Assembly (NCBI RefSeq): GCF_027627575.1
Contig: NZ_CP114065.1
Location: 4,526,001 to 4,590,000 of the forward strand
From: Kribbella sp. CA-293567
GTDB lineage: Bacteria > Actinomycetota > Actinomycetes > Propionibacteriales > Kribbellaceae
Direction: 5' to 3'
Length of the DNA: 64,000 nucleotides
Under the pieces are notes generated by a model. That model was not told the DNA's origin and ran no database searches. It saw only the letters and a program-made list of their open reading frames with translations. Shown in pieces: positions 51,095 to 60,652 of this stretch; position 1 is the first letter of the stretch; each line of letters opens with the position of its first letter. The translations under genes and the position numbers were made by a program.

Positions 51095-51126
51095 ACGCTA
51101 AACCCTGCCCCTGGGGTCAAGGTCAA
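51095..51126 (-). promoter_or_regulatory. MerR-type promoter with 20-bp spacer
   Basis: Reverse strand: -35 TTGACC (51126-51121) and -10 TAGCGT (51100-51095) are 20 bp apart. MerR proteins untwist such over-long spacers. The dyad core CCCC-T-GGGG (51108-51116) lies at the spacer centre. TTGACC is directly repeated at 51120-51115. Confidence 0.65.
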
Positions 51127-51128
51127 GC

Positions 51129-51140
51129 CAGACTAGGCCC
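51129..51140 (+). promoter_or_regulatory. Leaderless promoter of the NUDIX gene
   Basis: CAGACT, six bases, ATG at 51141; no Shine-Dalgarno. It lies back to back with the MerR promoter. Confidence 0.45.
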
Positions 51141-51644
51141 ATGCATCTCGCCACCTTCGTCCACGACCAGCCCCTGGATCTCGCCTGCCTGGCGATCGAA
51201 CGCGTCGCGGTCCGCGGTGTGCTGTTTCGGGGCGATGAACTTCTGCTCCTCGGTTCGCGACACGGCGACTACAAGTTTCCCGGCGGCGGGGTCGAGCCCG
51301 GCGAGACGCTCCAGACCGCGCTGCAACGCGAGTTCCTGGAGGAGTGCGGCCTGCGCGAGGTCGCCGTCGGCGAGAGGCTTGGAGACACGGTCGAGTACGC
51401 GCGCTCCGCCGACCCGGCGTACGAGGTCTTCAAGATGACTTCGCACTACTTCGCTTGCACGAGTCGAGCGACGCCGACGGGCGTCCAGCAACTCGAGACC
51501 TACGAGGCAAACCTCGAACTGGAGCCGCGGTGGGTGACCGTCGAGCAAGCATTGGAGGCCAACCGAGCGGTACTGGCGAGCGGGGTCGGGGTGATGCGGT
51601 GGCTGACTCGCGAGACGAAGGCGCTCGAGATGCTGTTCAGCTGA
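51141..51644 (+). CDS. NUDIX hydrolase
   Basis: A 167-residue pyrophosphohydrolase. The NUDIX box is complete: GGGVEPGETLQTALQREFLE followed by ECGL (pattern Gx5Ex7REUxEExGU). The preceding strand RVAVRGVLFRGDELLLLGSR and the following GERLGDTVEYARS fit the fold. It hydrolyses a nucleoside diphosphate linked to an unknown moiety. Its last eight bases overlap the end of the convergent nucleosidase gene; both act on nucleotides or nucleosides, perhaps in the same salvage or clean-up task. Confidence 0.9.
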   Translation: MHLATFVHDQPLDLACLAIERVAVRGVLFRGDELLLLGSRHGDYKFPGGGVEPGETLQTALQREFLEECGLREVAVGERLGDTVEYARSADPAYEVFKMTSHYFACTSRATPTGVQQLETYEANLELEPRWVTVEQALEANRAVLASGVGVMRWLTRETKALEMLFS

Positions 51645-52185
51645 GCTCGCTGCGGAGCCAGTCGCCGAGGGCCCTGGCGCTGATGTCGACCTGAGCCGGC
51701 CAGTCCAGCGCGGTCTCGTCGGCCGAGTCGGACACGTGCTTCACGAGCCGCACCGGTACGCCGAACTGGCGGCAGGCGAACGCGACGCCGTACGCCTCCA
51801 TGTCGACGAGATGGGCCCGCTCGGCCAGTCGCGCCTTGACCGCCGGGTCGGTCACGAACACATCGCCTGAGGCGAGCACCGTCCCGTCGCCACCCTCGAT
51901 CAGCAGCGACTCCTTCGGGTCCAGCCCGATCGCCCGGATCGCCTCCGCGTTGATGTCGTGGTTGACGACCTCACTCGGCAGGTAGAGCCCGGACAGACCG
52001 GCGCGCAGCGCACCCGTCGTACCGACGTTGAGGACGACCAGGTTGCAGGTGTCGCGGCCGGCCAGAGCTTGTGCGGTGATCACCGCCGCGGCCGTCTTGC
52101 CGACTCCGGTGATGATCACCGGGATCCTGTCCGGAACGTACCGAGCCTCGCCGCGGGTCGCACTGACCACCATGTAGTCCGTCAC
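51637..52185 (-). CDS. Nucleosidase (MTA/SAH nucleosidase-like, PNP/UDP family)
   Basis: A 182-residue member of the purine-nucleoside phosphorylase/MTAN superfamily, shorter than the ~230 of typical MtnN. Seen: MVVSATRGEARYVP, VIITGVGKTAAAVITAQAL, LNVGTTGALRAGLS, HLVDMEAYGVAFACRQFGV (the M-E that binds ribose) and VKHVSDSADE with the catalytic Asp region. The frame extends to 52206, but TACCCT six bases before the GTG at 52185 supports the shorter start. Reaction: hydrolysis of a nucleoside glycosidic bond; exact substrate not determinable. Confidence 0.82.
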   Translation of the reverse strand: MTDYMVVSATRGEARYVPDRIPVIITGVGKTAAAVITAQALAGRDTCNLVVLNVGTTGALRAGLSGLYLPSEVVNHDINAEAIRAIGLDPKESLLIEGGDGTVLASGDVFVTDPAVKARLAERAHLVDMEAYGVAFACRQFGVPVRLVKHVSDSADETALDWPAQVDISARALGDWLRSELS

Positions 52186-52197
52186 GCGGCGAGGGTA
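52186..52197 (-). promoter_or_regulatory. Leaderless promoter of the nucleosidase gene
   Basis: TACCCT (52197-52192, reverse strand), six bases, GTG at 52185; decides the start. Confidence 0.5.
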
Positions 52198-52233
52198 CTC
52201 GGTCACCTGACGCTGCCGGCGAACGCGGAGCTG

Positions 52234-52276
52234 CCGGTTTGGCAGGTCGATCAGCTAGAGCTGTCCGGCAAACCGG
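52234..52276 (-). terminator. Possible terminator after ispG
   Basis: CCGGTTTG and CAAACCGG pair across a 27-base loop, 34 bases beyond the ispG stop. The long loop makes this uncertain. Confidence 0.3.
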
Positions 52277-52309
52277 AGAAGTCGACGATTTCGTCCGGTA
52301 CGCCGGGGA

Positions 52310-53461
52310 TCAGCCGACGACGACGCTGGGCTCGCCGCCTTCGGCCGACTCGCCCATCTCCTCGGCGATCCGCATCGCCTCTTCGATCAGGGTCTCGACG
52401 ATCTTCGACTCGGGCACCGTCTTGATCACCTCGCCCTTGACGAAGATCTGGCCCTTGCCGTTGCCGGAGGCAACACCGAGGTCGGCCTCCCGGGCCTCAC
52501 CCGGCCCGTTCACGACGCAGCCCATCACGGCGACCCGGAGCGGGACCTCCATACCCTCCAGACCGGCGGTGACCTGCTCGGCCAGCGTGTAGACGTCCAC
52601 CTGGGCGCGGCCACAGGACGGGCAGGAGACGATCTCGAGCTTGCGCTCGCGCAGGTTCAGCGACTGCAGGATCTGCAGACCGACCTTGACCTCCTCGACC
52701 GGCGGCGCGGACAGCGAGACGCGGATCGTGTCGCCGATGCCCTTGGCCAGCAGGGCGCCGAAGGCGACCGACGACTTGATCGTGCCCTGGAAGGCCGGGC
52801 CGGCCTCGGTCACACCGAGGTGCAGCGGCCAGTCGCCGGCCTCGGAGAGCAGCTCGTAGGCCTTCACCATCACGACCGGGTCGTTGTGCTTGACCGAGAT
52901 CTTGAAGTCGTGGAAGTCGTGCTCCTCGAACAGCGACGCCTCCCAGACGGCCGACTCGACCAGCGCCTCGGGCGTCGCCTTGCCGTACTTCTTCAGCAGC
53001 CGCGGGTCCAGCGACCCGGCGTTGACGCCGATCCGGATCGAGGTGCCGTGATCCTTGGCGGCGGCCGCGATCTGCTTGACCTGGTCGTCGAACTTGCGGA
53101 TGTTGCCCGGGTTCACCCGGACCGCCGCGCAGCCGGCCTCGATCGCGGCGAACACGTACTTCGGCTGGAAGTGGATGTCGGCGATCACCGGGAGCTGCGA
53201 ATGCTGCGCGATCTCGGCCAGCGCGTCGGCGTCGTCCTGCGACGGGCAGGCGACCCGGACGATGTCGCACCCGGCCGCGGTGAGCTCCGCGATCTGCTGC
53301 AGCGTCGTGTTGACGTCGGAGGTCAGCGTGGTGGTCATCGACTGGACCGAGATCGGGGCGTCGCCACCGACCAGCACCTTGCCCACCTTGATCTGGCGGG
53401 TCTTGCGGCGCGGGGCGAGGGTCGGCGGAGGCAGCGCGGGCATGCCCAGGGAGATGCTCAT
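52310..53461 (-). CDS. ispG: 4-hydroxy-3-methylbut-2-enyl diphosphate synthase (flavodoxin/ferredoxin)
   Basis: A 383-residue IspG/GcpE. N-terminal TIM barrel: VGGDAPISVQSMTTTLTSDV, IVRVACPSQDDADALAEIAQ and VRVNPGNIRKFDDQV. C-terminal [4Fe-4S] domain: the cysteines in VSCPSCGRAQVDVYTLAEQV and in MGCVVNGPGEAREADLGVAS, plus the conserved Glu of the latter. It reductively opens MEcPP to HMBPP, the penultimate step of the MEP isoprenoid pathway. It lies 39 bases after rseP in the dxr-rseP-ispG operon; the ATG is preceded by AAAGGAAAAA. Confidence 0.96.
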   Translation of the reverse strand: MSISLGMPALPPPTLAPRRKTRQIKVGKVLVGGDAPISVQSMTTTLTSDVNTTLQQIAELTAAGCDIVRVACPSQDDADALAEIAQHSQLPVIADIHFQPKYVFAAIEAGCAAVRVNPGNIRKFDDQVKQIAAAAKDHGTSIRIGVNAGSLDPRLLKKYGKATPEALVESAVWEASLFEEHDFHDFKISVKHNDPVVMVKAYELLSEAGDWPLHLGVTEAGPAFQGTIKSSVAFGALLAKGIGDTIRVSLSAPPVEEVKVGLQILQSLNLRERKLEIVSCPSCGRAQVDVYTLAEQVTAGLEGMEVPLRVAVMGCVVNGPGEAREADLGVASGNGKGQIFVKGEVIKTVPESKIVETLIEEAMRIAEEMGESAEGGEPSVVVG

Positions 53462-53500
53462 TTTTCCTTTGATCCGTTGAGAGTTGCTTCTGGCCGGTGG

Positions 53501-54814
53501 CTAGCCGTTGAAGAGCCTGATCGGGTTGACGATGTCGGCGATGACGAGCAGGACACCCATCACCACGATGACACTGGCCGCCACATAGGCGATCGGCAGC
53601 AGCTTGGCGACGTCGACGTACCCGGGGTCGGGCCGGCCGAGCAGCTTGGCGAAGCCGCGCCGGATGCCCTCCCAGATCGCGCCGACCATGTGCCCGCCGT
53701 CCAGTGGCAGCAGCGGGATGAAGTTGAACAGGGCGAGGAAGAGGTTCAGCGAGGCGAGCAGCGAGACCAGGAAGGCGATCCGGGAACCGGCCGTCATGTC
53801 CTGGTTGGAGGCCACCTCACCGGCGACCCGGCTGGCACCGACGACGCTCATCGGGCTGTCCTGGTCGCGCTCGCCGCCGACGATCGACTTGGCGACGCCG
53901 ACCAGCTTCTCCGGGAAGTTGCCGAGCGCCTTCACCGTGGCCACGGTCAGCTCGCCCATCTTGTCGACCACGAACGGGAAGTCCTGCCGGACCACCTTCT
54001 GCTCCGGCGAGACGCCGAGGAAGCCGACCGAGACGACCTTGTCCGAGCCGGCCTTCTCCACCACCTGGTTGAGGATGGTGTTGGTGGTCAGCGTCTGCTG
54101 CTGACCGTTGCGCTCGACCACGATGCTCGCGGCCTTGTCGGTGTTCGCCCGGATCAGTGGGGTCAGGTCGTCCCAGGTGGTGATGGTGGTGCCGTTGAAG
54201 GACAAGATCTTGTCGCCGACCTGGAACCCGGCGGTCTTGGCCGGGGAGACCTTGTCGGTCGGCTTGCAGGTGCGGTCCGCGTCGGCCGCCTCGGACGCCG
54301 GGATCACACAGTCGGTGACGGTGCGGACCGTGGTCTGCGCGACGTTGGCGCCGTACAGCATGAACAGGCCGCCGAACAGGACGAAGGCGATCACCACGTT
54401 CACCAGCGGGCCGGACGCCATCACGATCAGCTTCTTCCACCACACCTTCTGGTAGAACAGCCGCCCGTTGTCGGCCGGATCGATCGTCTCGTACTCCGCC
54501 GTGCGGGCGTTCTCGACCATCGACTGGATCGGCCCGGTGTTGGCCTTGCGCACCTTGGTCGGGTCCTGGCCCTTGGCCGGCGGCATCATCCCGATCATCC
54601 GGACGAACCCGCCCGCCGGGATCGCCTTGATCCCGTACTCCGTCTCGCCGCGCTTGGTCGACCAGACGGTCTTGCCGAAGCCGACGAAGAACTGGGTCAC
54701 CTTCATGCCGAACGCCTTGGCCGGCAGCATGTGACCCATTTCATGCAGTGCCACCGACGCCAGGATGCCGATCACGAACAGCACCACGCCGAGGAAAGTG
54801 AGGAGTGCGCTCAT
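53501..54814 (-). CDS. rseP: Site-2 intramembrane metalloprotease (M50, RseP/Rip1-like)
   Basis: A 437-residue membrane protease. The zinc motif HExxH is in VALHEMGHMLPAKAFGM in the first helix, and the second metal motif is FNFIPLLPLDGGHMVGAIW (NxxPxxxLDGG) in helix 3. Between them is a PDZ domain (~residues 185-270; FQVGDKILSFNGTTITTW). Four membrane segments in all. Such proteases cut anti-sigma factors and other membrane substrates within the bilayer; the mycobacterial relative is Rip1. Its ATG overlaps the dxr stop (ATGA). Confidence 0.95.
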   Translation of the reverse strand: MSALLTFLGVVLFVIGILASVALHEMGHMLPAKAFGMKVTQFFVGFGKTVWSTKRGETEYGIKAIPAGGFVRMIGMMPPAKGQDPTKVRKANTGPIQSMVENARTAEYETIDPADNGRLFYQKVWWKKLIVMASGPLVNVVIAFVLFGGLFMLYGANVAQTTVRTVTDCVIPASEAADADRTCKPTDKVSPAKTAGFQVGDKILSFNGTTITTWDDLTPLIRANTDKAASIVVERNGQQQTLTTNTILNQVVEKAGSDKVVSVGFLGVSPEQKVVRQDFPFVVDKMGELTVATVKALGNFPEKLVGVAKSIVGGERDQDSPMSVVGASRVAGEVASNQDMTAGSRIAFLVSLLASLNLFLALFNFIPLLPLDGGHMVGAIWEGIRRGFAKLLGRPDPGYVDVAKLLPIAYVAASVIVVMGVLLVIADIVNPIRLFNG

Positions 54815-56052
54815 ACCTGTGGGGTCTCCTGGCCATGAAGGGTGGTCGGGTCGTGCACGGTGGTGCCGGTCAGTTCGTGGGCCCGGGCCCGGGCCCAGGC
54901 GTCCGCGGCGAGTACGTCGTCGACGGACAGTTCCTCGTACGAGGGTACGTCGTGTTCGGTCACCACCCGGGCGACGGTGTCGACGATGCCGAGGAACGGC
55001 AGCCGCCCGTCGCGGAACGCCTGCACGCAGACCTCGTTCGCCGCGTTCAGAACGGCGGGCGCCGTACCGCCGCGCTCCCCCGCCTGGCGGGCCAGCTGGA
55101 CGGCCGGGAACGCCTCGTCGTCGAGCGGCTCGAACTCCCAGGAGGAGGCCTTGGTCCAGTCACAGCCCGGCGCGGCGTCCGGAATCCGGTCGGGCCAGCC
55201 GAGGGCCAGTGCGATCGGCAGCCGCATGTCCGGCGGCGAGGCCTGGACGACGGTGGAGCCGTCCACGAACTCGACCATCGAGTGCACGATCGACTGCGGG
55301 TGGACGACGACGTCGATCCGGTCCATCGGCAGGCCGTAGAGCAGATGGGCCTCGATCACCTCGAGGCCCTTGTTGATCAGGTTGGCGGAGTTGATCGTGA
55401 TCACCGGGCCCATGTCCCAGGTCGGGTGGTTCGCCGCCTGCTCGGGGGTCACGTCGGCCATCTCCGCGCGAGTGCGGCCACGGAAGGGGCCACCGCTCGC
55501 GGTCACCACCAGACGGCGTACCTCGTCGGCGGTGCCGGCACGCAGGCACTGGGCGATCGCGCTGTGCTCCGAGTCGACCGGGAGGATCTGGCCGGGCTTG
55601 ACCCGCTTCACGACCAGCGGGCCGCCGATGACGAGCGACTCCTTGTTGGCGAGCGCGAGCGTCGTACCGGCGTCCAGCGCGGCCAGGGTGGGTCGCAGGC
55701 CGACGGATCCGGTGATGCCGTTCAGCACCACGTCACAAGCCAGGCCGGCCAGTTCGGTCGAGGCGTCCGGGCCGGTGATGATCTTCGGGATCCTGAACTG
55801 GCCCTGGGCATAGCCCCGCCGCTGCGCCTCGGCATAGAAGGCGAGCTGCAGATCCTGAGCCGTGGTGGCCCTGGCAACCCCGACGACCTCGACCTGGAAC
55901 TCCAATGCCTGCCGCGCCAGCAGAGCGACGTTGTCGCCGCCCGCGGACAGCGCGAGCACCCGGAACCGATCCCGGTTGCGGCCGATCAGCTCGAGCGCCT
56001 GTGTTCCGATCGAGCCGGTCGAACCGAGGATGACGACGGTGCGTTGATTCAC
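54811..56052 (-). CDS. dxr: 1-deoxy-D-xylulose 5-phosphate reductoisomerase
   Basis: A 413-residue Dxr. NADPH site VVILGSTGSIGTQALELIG, then LALANKESLVIGG, metal-binding PVDSEHSAIAQCL, TASGGPFRGRTRAEM over the active site, and SANLINKGLEVIEAHLLYG with the Asn/Lys/Glu ligands. It converts DXP to MEP, the committed step of the pathway, and is the fosmidomycin target. I moved the start to GTG at 56052 (VNQRTVVILGS); the longer frame to 56115 overlaps the divergent DUF1707 promoter. First gene of dxr-rseP-ispG. GACAAT seven bases before the GTG is a possible leaderless -10. Confidence 0.95.
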   Translation of the reverse strand: MNQRTVVILGSTGSIGTQALELIGRNRDRFRVLALSAGGDNVALLARQALEFQVEVVGVARATTAQDLQLAFYAEAQRRGYAQGQFRIPKIITGPDASTELAGLACDVVLNGITGSVGLRPTLAALDAGTTLALANKESLVIGGPLVVKRVKPGQILPVDSEHSAIAQCLRAGTADEVRRLVVTASGGPFRGRTRAEMADVTPEQAANHPTWDMGPVITINSANLINKGLEVIEAHLLYGLPMDRIDVVVHPQSIVHSMVEFVDGSTVVQASPPDMRLPIALALGWPDRIPDAAPGCDWTKASSWEFEPLDDEAFPAVQLARQAGERGGTAPAVLNAANEVCVQAFRDGRLPFLGIVDTVARVVTEHDVPSYEELSVDDVLAADAWARARAHELTGTTVHDPTTLHGQETPQV

Positions 56053-56100
56053 GCGACCTATTGTCACAGGTACGCGGCACCGGCCCGGCCCCGGCAGCGC

Positions 56101-56113
56101 TACCTTTGGCTTC
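56101..56113 (+). promoter_or_regulatory. Leaderless promoter of the DUF1707 gene
   Basis: TACCTT, seven bases, ATG at 56114; no Shine-Dalgarno. It lies within 60 bases of the divergent dxr start. Confidence 0.5.
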
Positions 56114-56689
56114 ATGAGTCTGGAACAGCCCCCGCCCGCCCGCAGGGCCTCCGATCACGACCGCGAGCGCGCCGCCGCGGTGATCCAGGAAGCGCACAGC
56201 GACGGCCGGCTGGACTTCGAGGAGCTGGACGAGCGGCTGACCCGGGTCTACTCCGCCAAGACCGAGATCGAGCTCCGTACCGCCACCGCCGACCTGCTGC
56301 CGGTCGCGCACGGCGCCGACGCCGAGCTGACGATCCGCGCCAAGCACAGTGCCCAGAAGCGCGAGGGCGCCTGGACCGTACCGGAGCGGGTGACCGCGCT
56401 GCCCGAGCACTCCTCACTGAAGCTCGACTTCACCGACGCGGTGGTGCGGTGGGCGGAGATCCACGTCGAGGCCCGCCCGAAGCACAGCTCCATCGTGATG
56501 ATCGTGCCGGAGGGCTGGAGCGTCGATCTCGACCAGGTGGACATGGTCGGCAGCACCGCCAAGAACAAGGCCACTGCGCCGAAGCCCGGCGGTGTCCGCC
56601 TCCACATCACCGGCGAGGCCCGCCACAGCAGCATCACCGTCCGGCATCCGCGCAAGCGGCACTGGTGGTGGCCCTGGTATCGCAAGTGA
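56114..56689 (+). CDS. DUF1707 domain protein
   Basis: A 191-residue protein. Residues ~10-60 are the DUF1707 (SHOCT-like) domain: ARRASDHDRERAAAVIQEAH then SDGRLDFEELDERLTRVYSA, which is close to the family consensus. The remainder is beta-rich and holds three near-repeats of a short strand motif ending in KHSSI or RHSSI (EHSSLKLDF, PKHSSIVMIV, RHSSITVRHP), like the DUF2154/LiaF-type sheet. It ends with a tryptophan-rich basic tail (RHWWWPWYRK) that could touch the membrane. No transmembrane helix. Function unknown. Confidence 0.75.
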   Translation: MSLEQPPPARRASDHDRERAAAVIQEAHSDGRLDFEELDERLTRVYSAKTEIELRTATADLLPVAHGADAELTIRAKHSAQKREGAWTVPERVTALPEHSSLKLDFTDAVVRWAEIHVEARPKHSSIVMIVPEGWSVDLDQVDMVGSTAKNKATAPKPGGVRLHITGEARHSSITVRHPRKRHWWWPWYRK

Positions 56690-56790
56690 GGTCACTCTGC
56701 TGCTGGTGAGGTGAACCGCCTCTTGATGCTGAGGCGAACCGCACCCTGAAGTGTGAGGCTGGCCTCAGGGTGTGACGGCGTGGATGCGGT

Positions 56791-56802
56791 TAGCGTGTCG
56801 GT
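56791..56802 (+). promoter_or_regulatory. Leaderless promoter of the acyl-CoA dehydrogenase gene
   Basis: TAGCGT, six bases, ATG at 56803; no Shine-Dalgarno. Confidence 0.5.
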
Positions 56803-57966
<1,164 letters not shown>

Positions 57967-58083
57967 GCCGGCGTGCCGGTCAAGCCGCGATGGGACCTTA
58001 TTCTCGCCGTGGAGCATGACTTTGCGTGATGTGGGGTACTAAAAGTAAGCAATCATCCACAGAACGTCACTTCTGGAGGTGTG

Positions 58084-58374
58084 ATGACGAGGATCAACGG
58101 GGGAATCACGATCATCGTGATCGGCGCCATCATCGCTTTCGCGATCCGCGACGGCGACTCGGGCCGGGTCGACCTGACCGTCGTCGGCATCATCATCATG
58201 CTGGGCGGCGTGTTCCGGCTGTGGTTCTCGTACCGCCTCGCCACCGCCAAGCACGACGAGGACGTCGAGTTGCTCAAACCGTCGGTCGAGGAGCAGTACA
58301 CGACCGAGCCGCATGAGTACCCGATCGACGAACAGATCGACGTCACCCCGAGCCACATGCCGAAGGAGCAGTGA
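58084..58374 (+). CDS. Small two-helix membrane protein, DUF6458-like
   Basis: A 96-residue protein with two membrane helices, GGITIIVIGAIIAFAIRDGD and VDLTVVGIIIMLGGVFRLWF, joined by a short loop with SGRVDL, the layout of the DUF6458 family. The C-terminal ~40 residues are acidic and disordered (EDVELLKPSVEEQYTTEPHE). GGAGGT lies just upstream; GTG at 58081 touches it, so I prefer the ATG at 58084. Function unknown. Convergent with rny. Confidence 0.7.
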   Translation: MTRINGGITIIVIGAIIAFAIRDGDSGRVDLTVVGIIIMLGGVFRLWFSYRLATAKHDEDVELLKPSVEEQYTTEPHEYPIDEQIDVTPSHMPKEQ

Positions 58375-58404
58375 GCCACAGACGACCTCGGCGCTCGCCT
58401 CGAG

Positions 58405-60141
58405 CTACTTCGCGACCTCGGTCGCCCGGGACTCGCGCACCACGGTGACGCGGATCTGCCCCGGGTAGGTCAGCTCCTCCTCGACCTGCTTGGCGATGTC
58501 GCGCGCCATCACCTGAGCCGCGATGTCGTCCACAGCGTCCGGCAGCACCATCACCCGGATCTCGCGCCCGGCCTGCATCGCGAAGACCTTCTCCACACCG
58601 TCGTGGTGCATCGCGATCTCTTCCAGCCGCTCCAACCGCTGCACGTAGGCCTCGAGCGACTCACGCCGCGCGCCCGGCCGGCCGCCGCTGATCGCGTCCG
58701 CCGCCTGGGTCAGCACAGCCTCGACGGTCCGCACCTCGACCTCGTTGTGGTGGGCCTCGATGCAGTGCACGACGTCGCCGTCCTCGCCGTACTTGCGCGC
58801 AAGCTCGGCCCCGACGATCGCGTGGCTGCCCTCGGACTCGTGGGTCAGCGCCTTGCCGATGTCGTGCAGGAAGGCGCCTCGCTTGCACCGGTCCACGTCC
58901 AGCCCCAGCTCAGCGGCCATCATCCCGGCGAGGTGCGCACACTCGACCAGGTGCTTGAGCACGTTCTGCCCGTACGACGTGCGGTAGCGCAACAGCCCCA
59001 TCGTGCGAACCAGTTCGGGGTGCAGATCGGTGATCCCCACGTCGGCCATCGCGTCCTCGGCGGCCCGCTCACACAGCTCGGCCACCTCGCCCTTGCTGCG
59101 CTCGTAGATCTCCTCGATCCGGCTCGGGTGGATCCGGCCGTCGAGCACCAGCGAGTCCAGGGTCAGCCGCGCGGTTTCCCGGCGTACCGGGTCGAAGCAG
59201 GACAGCAGCACCGCTTCGGGGGTGTCGTCGATGATCAGGTTGACGCCGGTGGTCTGCTCGAACGACCTGATATTGCGGCCCTCACGGCCGATGATCCGGC
59301 CCTTCATGTCGTCGCTGGGCAGGTGCACCACCGACACGACCGACTCGCTGGTCTGCTCGGAGGCGAGCCGCTGAACGGCTCCGGTGATGATCCTGCGGGC
59401 CTTGACCTCGCCCTCGTCCTGCGCCTGCCGCTCGATGTCGCGGACGATCGTGTGCGCGTGCCGCTTGGCCTCGGCCTCGATCGCGCTGACCAGCTCGGCC
59501 TTCGCCTGCTCGGTGGTGAGGTTGGCGACGCCTTCCAGGATCCGGCGGCGCTCGTCCTCGAGATCGCGGATCTCCGCCTTGCGCTGGTCGAGCTCGGCGA
59601 GCTGGGTCGTGATCTCGCTCTGCCGCTCCTCGATCGCGCGGTGCTGCTCGTCGAGGCGTTCCTCGCGTTCGGTCAGCCGGTGCTCGCGGCGTTCCATCTC
59701 CAGCCGCTGCTCACGCAGGTCCTCGCGAATCGACTGCGCCTCGGACTCGGCCTCACGGCGTACGTCGGAGGCACGCTGCTCGGCTTCCCGCCGTACTTCG
59801 GACGCACGGGTCTCCGACTCGCGACGAAGCTCCTCCGCGCGGGTCTCGGAACCACGGCGGATCTCCTCCGCCCGCTGCTCGGCAGTCTCTGCCCGCACAC
59901 GCAGTACGGCGGCTGCTTCTTCGGCCTGCCGGGTGACGCGGTCGGCAGCGGACCTGGCCTCGGCCGTGATGGTGGCCGCCTCGAGCTTGGCGTTCGCCTC
60001 GGCGGCAGTGTGGGCCGCGGAGACGTCGGCGACCTTGCGGCGGGACAGGGTCAGGCCGATCCAGCCGAGCAGGCCGACGATCAGCAACCCGATCAGGACG
60101 AGTCCCACAGATGCCGCCGTCGGTATGGCCGCGAGTGACAT
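58405..60141 (-). CDS. rny: Ribonuclease Y
   Basis: A 578-residue RNase Y. N-terminal membrane helix (LVLIGLLIVGLLGWIGLTL), a long coiled coil (~residues 30-215) with near-perfect 11-residue repeats, a KH domain with KGRIIGREGRNIRSFEQTTG, and an HD domain with the metal pair in RGAFLHDIGKALTHESEGSH. The enzyme is a membrane-bound endonuclease that starts mRNA decay. Length and domains are normal. GAGGGGAG precedes the ATG. The unusual point is the regularity of the coiled coil, RASEVRREAEQ/RASDVRREAES, encoded by a degenerate 33-bp tandem repeat. Confidence 0.95.
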   Translation of the reverse strand: MSLAAIPTAASVGLVLIGLLIVGLLGWIGLTLSRRKVADVSAAHTAAEANAKLEAATITAEARSAADRVTRQAEEAAAVLRVRAETAEQRAEEIRRGSETRAEELRRESETRASEVRREAEQRASDVRREAESEAQSIREDLREQRLEMERREHRLTEREERLDEQHRAIEERQSEITTQLAELDQRKAEIRDLEDERRRILEGVANLTTEQAKAELVSAIEAEAKRHAHTIVRDIERQAQDEGEVKARRIITGAVQRLASEQTSESVVSVVHLPSDDMKGRIIGREGRNIRSFEQTTGVNLIIDDTPEAVLLSCFDPVRRETARLTLDSLVLDGRIHPSRIEEIYERSKGEVAELCERAAEDAMADVGITDLHPELVRTMGLLRYRTSYGQNVLKHLVECAHLAGMMAAELGLDVDRCKRGAFLHDIGKALTHESEGSHAIVGAELARKYGEDGDVVHCIEAHHNEVEVRTVEAVLTQAADAISGGRPGARRESLEAYVQRLERLEEIAMHHDGVEKVFAMQAGREIRVMVLPDAVDDIAAQVMARDIAKQVEEELTYPGQIRVTVVRESRATEVAK

Positions 60142-60652
60142 CGGCGTCTCCCCTCTGCGAGTCGCGCCCGGAGGCGTGACGTTGTCGGCGTCGAAGGGAG
60201 CTTCACAGCGGGTACGACGATGAGCACCACCCGGTGCGGCGGTGCGTCGAACACCCGGCGGGGCCGGGTCGTCCTATGCGGCAGCTCGGTCGAGCGTTGG
60301 TCTCGCGTCCCCCGCGCCACGGTCATGGCCCGGGTTTTCGGCCGGTCCAGCCGGCCGCTGCTATGTACGCCACCTTGCGGTGGAGTGATCCCTTGCTGAA
60401 TCCGAGGCTAGGCGTGGGTACCGACAGGGTCAAGACGAACACTCTCGGACCGGATTCGCGGTCAAATCGAGACCTTGGACGCAGTACTGGCGTGATGAGC
60501 ACATGGTCAGCGGCCGGTCACTCTGCGCCGTACTGACGTCAGCGACCCGGCCTTCCATGCTGTGAAGCAGGAGAGCCAGGTCGCTGAATCGTTCTGCCGA
60601 CCACCGCTCCCTCGGGCTGAGCAGAGGGGTGGCGGCGCGCGTTTGCGAGGTG
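60142..60652. other. Gene-free interval upstream of rny
   Basis: About 510 bp with no credible coding frame, tRNA or repeat. One perfect hairpin, CGGCCGG-TCCAG-CCGGCCG (60339-60357), is preceded rather than followed by Ts on the + strand. The interval probably holds the rny promoter and leader, but I cannot place them. Confidence 0.5.

Noticed and set aside
60339..60357. Hairpin CGGCCGG-TCCAG-CCGGCCG as a terminator
   Set aside because: It lies upstream of the rny start, not after a gene, and has no T-run downstream on either strand.
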